Assembly: GCA_028691845.1 (NCBI GenBank)
Contig: JAQUYL010000001.1
Location: 219,673-283,672 of the forward strand
Direction of reading: 5' to 3'
Source: Opitutaceae bacterium
GTDB taxonomy: Bacteria > Verrucomicrobiota > Verrucomicrobiia > Opitutales > Opitutaceae
Length of the DNA: 64,000 nucleotides
Position numbers and translations under genes: made by a program. Shown here piece by piece: positions 58,483-64,000 of the stretch. The notes under the pieces were generated by a model. The model saw only the letters and a program-made list of their open reading frames with translations, did not search any database and was not told the DNA's origin. Numbering within the stretch: the first letter of the stretch is position 1; each line of letters starts with the position of its first letter.

Positions 58483-59559
58483 ATGACCTTTCCACGGTTC
58501 CTTTTTCCGGCCCTCCTGTGTGCGCTGCTGGCCGTGACGACGGCCTCGGCCGGGGTGGGCAAACTGGAGGCGCTGCCCTCCTACCAGCCCGAGCAAAAAG
58601 TGTCGGGAGTCATCCGGCAGTTCGGTTCCAAGATGAGGGGCATGGTTAAAATCTGGGAGGAGGGGTTTCGTCAGTACCACCCTGAAGTCCGTTTTGAGGA
58701 CGTGTTTCATGAAGCGGCCGGCATCGCGGGGCTTTACACCAATGTGGCCGATGTCGGCACGAGTGGACGCGAGCCGGTCCTCACGGAATATTTCTCGTTT
58801 TATGAAACCTTCCGCTACCTGCCGGTGGAGATCACCGTCGCCACCGGAGCGTTTGATGTACAGGGCGCCAGCTATGGCCTGGTTGTCTTCGTCAACAAGG
58901 ACAATCCGCTTACGCAGGTGACGTTGAAACAGATGGACGGCATCTTTGGAGCGGAGCGCACCGGTGGCTACAAGAACTTCAGGTGGGTGCCCGAAGCGGC
59001 GCGTGGACCGGAGGGGAACATCCGCACATGGGGGCAGCTCGGTCTCACCGGTGAATGGGCCAACCAGCCGATCCACACCTATGGATATGCGCTCACCGGC
59101 ATGCGGGTGACGTTCCAGCAAAAGGTCTTCCAAGGCGGCGAAAAGTGGAATCCCGGCTATCGGGAATACGTGGAGACCAACACCAAGCAGGTGGCGGACG
59201 AATCCCTTACCATCAGACAGATGCTCACCGAGCTCTCCGCCGACAAGTACGGGATCGCCTGGACCGGCCTGGGGCAGGCCAAAAAATTCCCCCGCTTGAA
59301 GCCGGTCGCCCTCGCGGCGAATGAAGGCGGCCCCTACCTGATGCCGTCGGCGGAAAATTTTCGGGATCGGACGTACCCGCTGATCCGCAGTCTTTATTTC
59401 TTTATCAACCGCAAGCCAGGGGAGCCGGTGGATCCCAAGATAAAGGAATATGTGCGCTATGTTCTGAGCCGGGAAGGGCAGGAAGCGGTTTCAAGGAACG
59501 GCACCTATTTCGCCCTGCCGGCCGCAACGGCCCGGGATGAGCAGAAGAAAATAGAGTGA
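58483..59559 (+). CDS. PstS-like periplasmic binding protein, array copy 7
   Basis: 358 residues. Signal peptide MTFPRFLFPALLCALLAVTT ends near ASAG, then LEALPSYQPEQKVSGVIRQF without the DLSG helix. Core: VVFVNKDNPLTQVTLKQMDG, GAERTGGYKNFRW and RTWGQLGLTGEWANQPIHTY. The end is EYVRYVLSREGQEAV, and the final block is diverged to YFALPAATARDEQKKIE. No SGT phosphate loop (GYALTGMRVTFQQ). Directly followed by a broken C-terminal copy. Confidence 0.85.
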   Translation: MTFPRFLFPALLCALLAVTTASAGVGKLEALPSYQPEQKVSGVIRQFGSKMRGMVKIWEEGFRQYHPEVRFEDVFHEAAGIAGLYTNVADVGTSGREPVLTEYFSFYETFRYLPVEITVATGAFDVQGASYGLVVFVNKDNPLTQVTLKQMDGIFGAERTGGYKNFRWVPEAARGPEGNIRTWGQLGLTGEWANQPIHTYGYALTGMRVTFQQKVFQGGEKWNPGYREYVETNTKQVADESLTIRQMLTELSADKYGIAWTGLGQAKKFPRLKPVALAANEGGPYLMPSAENFRDRTYPLIRSLYFFINRKPGEPVDPKIKEYVRYVLSREGQEAVSRNGTYFALPAATARDEQKKIE

Positions 59560-59609
59560 CCATCCTGCCCGGTTTTATTTCCCCACTGAGCCTTTACCCC
59601 CGCCGCCGC

Positions 59610-59945
59610 AGGTGACCGCCGCCCTCAGCCAGGATCGTCACGGCATTGGTTATTCCGGCATGCAATACCAGACCCCCGCTCTGAAGCCGCTCGCCATCTC
59701 GCCCGAAGGCAGCAGCGACTACATCATGCCAACGCGGAAAAGCGTGCAAAGCTTCGCCTATCCGCTGTCCCGGTCGCTTTACATGCTGACCCAAACTCCG
59801 GTCGGCAAGCCGCTCGAGCCCAAGGTGAAGTAATTTCTCAAATATATCCTCAGTCGCGAAGGGCAGGAGGCGGTCGTGCGTGAAGGCGCACTACCTGCCG
59901 CTACCCGCCCATGTGGTTCATGAGCAGCTCAGGAAACTGGATTAA
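59610..59945 (+). pseudogene. C-terminal fragment of a PstS-like binding protein gene
   Basis: It begins abruptly with VTAALSQDRHGIGYSGMQYQ and keeps LKPLAISPEG, then AYPLSRSLYML. At 59831 the conserved KVKEFLRY block reads KVK-TAA-FLKYILSREGQEAV, a Glu codon changed to ochre. Shortly after, a one-base shift moves HYLPLPAHVVHEQLRKLD-stop into another frame. The N-terminal two-thirds are missing. The old stop TAA overlaps the ATG of the next gene (TAATG), a trace of translational coupling. Confidence 0.85.
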
Positions 59946-60931
59946 TGCGGCGGGGATTTTCCAGAATGACTGGCAGAACCTGGGTTGGAGCGGGTCTGGT
60001 CGTGACGGCCTTGCTCTCCAGCTGCAACGCCGGCGGCGGGACGGAACATGTTTTCCACCAGACCGGTGGCAGATCGGAGCCGGCGTCGGCATCAGGTAGC
60101 TCTTTTGAAAACAGTCTCGGGATGAAATTCGTGCCGGTCCCGGGTACGGACGTTTTGAATTCAGTGTGGCTTACTCGCGTCCAGGATTTTGCGGTCTTCG
60201 TGCGGGAAACCGGCTACGATGCGACCGGCGGGGTGTATTCCCTGACCGCGCAGGGCTGGGTGCAGAACGGCGATTCCTGGAGGGATCCAGGTTTTCCGCA
60301 GGAAGCAACTCATCCCGCTGGTGCACTTTCCTGGAATGACGCGAAGGCATTCTGTGAATGGCTGACCCTGAAGGAGCGCCGGGCTGGCTGGCTCAACGAT
60401 GGCCAAAGATACCGACTGCCGACCGATGACGAATGGAATGTGGCGGTGGGACTCCTTAACCAGACTTCTCCCGGAACGGGGAAAATCGCCAGCATTTATC
60501 CATGGGGCAACCAGTGGCCGCCACCTGCGGGTGCTGGCAATTATGCGGGCAAGGAAGCAAGGGACGGGCATTGGCCCGCGGCTTGGCCGACAATCGAAGG
60601 CTACAACGACGGCTACGCCCGAACCTCGCCAGTAGGCAGCTTTGCTCCCAACCAATTCGGACTCTATGATATGGGCGGCAACGTCTGGCAATGGTGCGAA
60701 GATCTCTATGAACCCGGTAAAGTTGTGCGCGTGGTGCGCGGGGCGTCCTTTCGCGTCGACGTCCACGACCTCATGCGGGCATCGCGTCGTGGCGATGGCA
60801 TGCCCGACAGTCGTTACGTTCATCGTGGCTTTCGTTGCGTGCTGGCGGGGAAGTCCGTACCCATACCGGCTTCAGCCCATAAACGGAATAACCGGGAACA
60901 GGGTTATTCCACTGCCGCGCAGGTTTTTTAA
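59945..60931 (+). CDS. FGE/SUMF1-fold lipoprotein lacking the catalytic cysteines
   Basis: 328 residues from ATG 59945; ATG 59966 gives a tidier lipoprotein signal, MTGRTWVGAGLVVTALLSSC. The domain (about 55-300) has the sulfatase-modifying-factor fold: LGMKFVPVPGTDV, ALSWNDAKAFCEWLTLKERR, YRLPTDDEWNVAVGL, NQFGLYDMGGNVWQWCEDLY, RVVRGASFRV and HRGFRCVL. The segment between RGASF and GFRC, where true formylglycine-generating enzymes carry two copper-binding Cys, has none. Sulfatase activation is therefore unlikely. A binding or structural role at the periplasmic face is inferred. It directly follows a broken binding-protein copy. Confidence 0.85.
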   Translation: MRRGFSRMTGRTWVGAGLVVTALLSSCNAGGGTEHVFHQTGGRSEPASASGSSFENSLGMKFVPVPGTDVLNSVWLTRVQDFAVFVRETGYDATGGVYSLTAQGWVQNGDSWRDPGFPQEATHPAGALSWNDAKAFCEWLTLKERRAGWLNDGQRYRLPTDDEWNVAVGLLNQTSPGTGKIASIYPWGNQWPPPAGAGNYAGKEARDGHWPAAWPTIEGYNDGYARTSPVGSFAPNQFGLYDMGGNVWQWCEDLYEPGKVVRVVRGASFRVDVHDLMRASRRGDGMPDSRYVHRGFRCVLAGKSVPIPASAHKRNNREQGYSTAAQVF

Positions 60932-61488
60932 GGCGGGCACGAGGATTTGCTCGCGTAGAAGCGAGTCTGCGCAGGAGCCAGCAACGCATCGGGGCACAGA
61001 GAGAGCGGCTATGGGTGGAGGAGACAATTTTGCGGCCCATTGCCGAACCGCACGGTCACCTATAGGTGACTTTGCGGTGATTGTATGGAACGGCGCGATT
61101 TTCATAGTGCAACCTTCCTCAATCCGTTCAAACGCAGCGCGCACTGGTCAGCCAGTAAACCTTTGTACCCCATAACAACCAGCATGAACATCTCGGTCTC
61201 GGTCGGGATAGAGCGCAAATATTTCCCACAAAGTCCGCCAAACTGGTAGCATCTTTTCCCCAGCCCTGCGCGGTCATGACCGTGAATATCCCGTTCCCCG
61301 CCAATTAGCACATTGGTATTGCAACACGAAAACATGTCTGTTCGCCTTTGTTTTTCTTATTGCCCTACGTCCCCTCTGTCCGGCGGCAGCATCATAGGTT
61401 TGTCGATTCATACCAAACCCGAATGACCAAGCGTGTGGTGCGCACGCTGAAGCCCCCTGTCACTTCCAACGTCCGCTATGTCAACTCT
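60932..61488. other. Intergenic region with a perfect palindrome
   Basis: About 555 bases. GTCACCTATAGGTGAC at 61055-61070 is a perfect 16-base palindrome related to the cores at 27.56-27.67 kb. A minus-strand open frame (61102-61335) is free of stops but has no recognisable family content. The last 100 bases before 61489 should hold the promoter and leader of array copy 8. Confidence 0.45.
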
Positions 61489-62652
61489 ATGAAAAAAATG
61501 CCTGTTCCCATCTCATGTTCCATTCCGCGGAATCTGCGGTGTCTCGCCGGATTCTTCGCGATTCTGTTGGTGGCCAGCAGCTTGGTGTCGGCGTCCGAAG
61601 GCGCTGGAGCGTCATCGACGTACCAGCCAGCCCATTACGACCTGAGCGGCTTGCCAGTCTACCAGCCGGAGCACCGGCTTATTGGGGTCCTACGCATCTA
61701 CGGCACACCGTTGGACGGTCTCGTGGGCAAGCTGAACACGGCCTTCCGCGGAATGCATGGGCAGATTCGCTTGCATGCCTATTTGATCAACACCTCCCAG
61801 GGCATGGCGGGTCTCACGACGGGCCTCGCCGACATCGGCCTCATGGGGCATAAGACCTGGCACACCAGCCGGGTGGCCTTCGAGAAGGTCTACGGCTATC
61901 CCCCGCTTGAGATCAAGTTTGCCAGCGGATCCTATGATGATCCGGCGGGCACTACCCCTGGGCTCATGTTCATCGTGAACAAGAAGAATCCGCTCAACGG
62001 TCTTACCCTCGAGCAGATCGACGGCATCTTCGGCACCCAGCGCACCGGTGGCTGGGAGGGTTCCAAGTGGACGACGGCTGCGGCGCGCGGTCCCGAAAAG
62101 AACATCCGGACGTGGGGCCAGCTCGGCCTGACCGGCGAGTGGGCCAACCAGGCGATCAAACCATACGGCTCCGATATCACGATCAGCAACTGGAATGATC
62201 TTATCCAGCAGGAATGTTTCAAGGGCGGCACGAAGTGGAATCCTGCTTTCAACGAGAATAACCGTGCCGACATAGCGTTGAAGGCCAAAGGGAAAAATGC
62301 CGACCAGCGGATCATCGAAGGTGTGCTGAACGATCCCTATGCCATCGGCTTTATGTTCCAGCGAGTCATTAACAAGATGAAGGCGGACGTAAAGGTGCTG
62401 CCGCTGGCCGCGAAAGCCGGTGGGCCGTACGTCGCCCCGAGTGCGCAGACATTTTTTGACGGGAGCTACCCGATGAGAAACGGTGCGTATTTCTATCTGA
62501 ACCGGGTGCCCGGGCAACCGCTGTCGCTGCGGGAGAAGGAGTTCGTTCGTTTCGTCCTGAGCCGTGAAGGCCAGCAAATTATCGCTGATGACCGCCTGTT
62601 CATCCCGTTGAACGCGGAGCAGATCAAGGCCGAGCTGAAGAAACTCGAATAA
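61489..62652 (+). CDS. PstS-like periplasmic binding protein, array copy 8
   Basis: Start at 61489 gives 387 residues. The signal core is CLAGFFAILLVASSLVSA, then HYDLSGLPVYQPEHRLIGVL. Core: IVNKKNPLNGLTLEQIDGIF (K-K-N in place of K-D-N), GTQRTGGWEG and RTWGQLGLTGEWANQAI. The end is EFVRFVLSREGQQII, then FIPLNAEQIKAELKKLE. The segment ADVAR-like after the first beta strand is diverged (HAYLINTSQGMAGLTTGLAD). No SGT loop. It shares a transcription unit with copy 9 (34-base gap). Confidence 0.85.
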   Translation: MKKMPVPISCSIPRNLRCLAGFFAILLVASSLVSASEGAGASSTYQPAHYDLSGLPVYQPEHRLIGVLRIYGTPLDGLVGKLNTAFRGMHGQIRLHAYLINTSQGMAGLTTGLADIGLMGHKTWHTSRVAFEKVYGYPPLEIKFASGSYDDPAGTTPGLMFIVNKKNPLNGLTLEQIDGIFGTQRTGGWEGSKWTTAAARGPEKNIRTWGQLGLTGEWANQAIKPYGSDITISNWNDLIQQECFKGGTKWNPAFNENNRADIALKAKGKNADQRIIEGVLNDPYAIGFMFQRVINKMKADVKVLPLAAKAGGPYVAPSAQTFFDGSYPMRNGAYFYLNRVPGQPLSLREKEFVRFVLSREGQQIIADDRLFIPLNAEQIKAELKKLE

Positions 62653-62686
62653 GTCCTATCACCCAAAAACACGCAGGATACAACTT

Positions 62687-63808
62687 ATGAAAACACAGAC
62701 TTTTTCGAATCGCATGGCTTTCCGGCTAACCTTTGCGGCCATGCTCCTGGCCGTAATGACGGGATGCACCAGGAATGAGGCGCAGAACCTATCCGCTCTG
62801 CCCGATTACAAACCCAGCCAGCAGGTCACCGGGGTTATCCGCAGCTGCGGCAACGACCAGATGGCCACGCTCCTGAAATACTGGCAGGAGGGTTTCCAGA
62901 AGTACCACCCCAAGGTCCAGTTTCAGGATTGGCTCAAGGGCAGCGCCTCCGGGATGTACGGCCTGGAAATGCGGACCTCGGATACGGCTTTGATGGGGCG
63001 CCCCATCGGTCCGTTCGAGCGTTACGGAATATACGAGCGCTCCTGGATCTTCCCGATCGAGATCGAAGTGGCGACGGGCGCTCATGAGGCTCTCCATAAA
63101 TCACCCGCTGTGGCGATCTTCGTGCATAAGGACAATCCGTTGACCAAGCTTACGGTCAAACAACTGGACGGCATCTTCGGCGCCCAACGCGGCGGGGGCT
63201 GGGTCGGCTTGAGTTGGAACGATAAGGCAGCACGCGGGCCGGAAGGGAACATCCGGACCTGGGGCCAACTGGGCGTCCAGGGCCCGCTGGCCGACAAGCC
63301 CATTCATGTCTATGGACAGCCCAATCTGGGTGCCGGTTATGTCTCGTTCTTTGAGGCCCGGGTGTTTGGTGGAGGAAGAATCTGGAATGAAGATCTGCGC
63401 GAGTACTCTGACCGCACGCAGATGATTGCAGATCTGAGCCAGGACCCCTATGGTATCGCCTATGCGGCGCTCGGCAACAAGGCCGCGGGAGTCAAGCCGG
63501 TCGCCCTGGCGGAAACCGATGCCGGACCCTTCGTGGAGCTAACCAAAAGTAGTGTGGCCGACCGCAGCTATCCCCTTGCTCGGGCCGCCTATATTTACTA
63601 CACGATCGACAACGAGAAGAGCGAACTCTCCGAGACGAGGGGCGATCCGAGGGTAAAGGAATTCTTACGCTACATTCTGAGCAAACAGGGGCAGCAGGAA
63701 GTCGCCCGCGAAGGCGTATACCTGCCCCTCACGCCGGCCGTCGTGCAGGCGCAGTTGCAGAAGATTGACTCGGAGGAATCCCCCTGGGAGCGGGAGGTGT
63801 TGGATTAA
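62687..63808 (+). CDS. PstS-like binding lipoprotein, array copy 9
   Basis: 373 residues. Lipoprotein signal with LLAVMTGC, Cys27 being the likely lipid site. LSALPDYKPSQQVTGVIRSC follows, with CG in place of the usual WG. Core: IFVHKDNPLTKLTVKQLDGI, GAQRGGGWVGLSW and RTWGQLGVQGPLADKPIHVY, where TGEWA is changed to QGPLA. PNLGAGYVSFFEARVF has GAG near the phosphate-loop position. It ends EFLRYILSKQGQQEV and YLPLTPAVVQAQLQKID plus a 12-residue acidic tail. A strong terminator follows. Confidence 0.85.
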   Translation: MKTQTFSNRMAFRLTFAAMLLAVMTGCTRNEAQNLSALPDYKPSQQVTGVIRSCGNDQMATLLKYWQEGFQKYHPKVQFQDWLKGSASGMYGLEMRTSDTALMGRPIGPFERYGIYERSWIFPIEIEVATGAHEALHKSPAVAIFVHKDNPLTKLTVKQLDGIFGAQRGGGWVGLSWNDKAARGPEGNIRTWGQLGVQGPLADKPIHVYGQPNLGAGYVSFFEARVFGGGRIWNEDLREYSDRTQMIADLSQDPYGIAYAALGNKAAGVKPVALAETDAGPFVELTKSSVADRSYPLARAAYIYYTIDNEKSELSETRGDPRVKEFLRYILSKQGQQEVAREGVYLPLTPAVVQAQLQKIDSEESPWEREVLD

Positions 63809-63831
63809 TCGAGATTCTGCCTGAGAGTCAC

Positions 63832-63860
63832 CACCCCGGCACATACGCCGGGGTGATTTT
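63832..63860 (+). terminator. Intrinsic terminator after array copy 9
   Basis: A perfect 9-base stem CACCCCGGC/GCCGGGGTG with a 6-base loop is followed by ATTTTAT, 24 bases past the stop. Confidence 0.85.
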
Positions 63861-63883
63861 ATAATTACACCAAAAAATTTCTC

Positions 63884-64000
63884 ATGAACAAACCGACTTT
63901 ATTCTTTGCTGCCGCCCTTTTGGGCACGGCGTTCGCCCTCAGCGGCTGTGGTGACACCTCCAAGGCCGGGTCGGCCAGGAACGTGATCAAGGTGCGCATG
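63884..64000 (+). CDS. Lipoprotein, N-terminus only (cut by window end)
   Basis: 39 codons from ATG 63884 to the window edge. MNKPTLFFAAALLGTAFALS then GCGDTSK is a lipoprotein signal with LSGC lipobox. The mature part begins GSARNVIKVRM. It lacks the LPxYxP signature expected of another array copy within this distance. The IKVRM strand is how many ABC-transporter solute-binding proteins begin, but this is a guess. Confidence 0.6.
   Translation, partial: MNKPTLFFAAALLGTAFALSGCGDTSKAGSARNVIKVRM

Noticed and set aside
59828..59835. Programmed readthrough of the TAA in KVK-TAA-FLKY
   Set aside because: The fragment lacks its N-terminal two-thirds and has a frameshift after the stop, so it is a relic.
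59945..60931. Active formylglycine-generating enzyme for sulfatases
   Set aside because: The two cysteines expected between RGASF and GFRC are absent, and no sulfatase gene is nearby.
61102..61335. 77-residue minus-strand ORF upstream of array copy 8
   Set aside because: No domain, repeat or neighbour supports coding. It might be a relic, but I cannot show it.

Overview
The window is a GC-rich bacterial chromosome segment. Its gene content suggests a verrucomicrobial genome, probably Opitutaceae-like. The evidence is a PPi-type phosphofructokinase, few clear Shine-Dalgarno sites, a GNAT-nitrilase fusion, a TrpB2-type enzyme, and a very large family of secreted PstS-like binding proteins. The placement is inference; no rRNA or other phylogenetic marker was compared.

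Positions 1-43300 are mostly housekeeping and central metabolism. In order they hold: a partial membrane protein (-); a glutaredoxin-like protein and glutamate synthase gltB-gltD (+); a RecA/KaiC-like plus PEP/pyruvate-binding protein (-); gdhA (-); a TrpB-like enzyme (-); a GNAT-nitrilase fusion (+); a decayed PstS-like copy (-); yebC (-); the rpmH-rnpA-yidD-yidC cluster (-); a secreted peroxiredoxin (-); a beta-barrel protein and a Sel1-repeat protein (+); a MuiA-family protein and a sialate O-acetylesterase (-); a Dabb protein and an SDR (+); a small membrane protein and a short uvrC (-); cinA, holA, purB and PPi-PFK (+); cstA (-); and a tripartite RND efflux operon (-) whose pump gene carries a one-base frameshift.

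Positions 43829-63860 are the remarkable part. They form a plus-strand array of secreted PstS-like periplasmic binding proteins with nine intact genes. One of these carries two complete domains fused head to tail, so the array has ten intact domains. Two further copies in the array are broken, and a third broken copy lies at 15 kb. All share the signatures LPxYxPxQxVxG, KDNPLxxLTxxQLDGIFG, RTWGQLGLTGEWA, FLRYxLSREGQ and YLPLTxExxxEQLKKLE. No permease or ATPase gene (pstC, pstA, pstB) is present. The double-domain gene looks like a fused copy of the translationally coupled pair just upstream of it.

The array is interrupted at 53558-58129 by a sulfur-assimilation operon: a YezD-like small protein, an unrecognised protein, cysK, a DUF3034 outer-membrane protein and metY. 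An AT-rich non-coding island precedes this operon. A formylglycine-generating-enzyme-like lipoprotein without the catalytic cysteines sits immediately after one broken copy. The window ends inside another lipoprotein gene. One reading is that the array serves uptake or sensing of an oxyanion connected with sulfur or phosphate supply. The ligand cannot be read from the sequence, and the array may equally be a rapidly duplicating and decaying family with diversified ligands.
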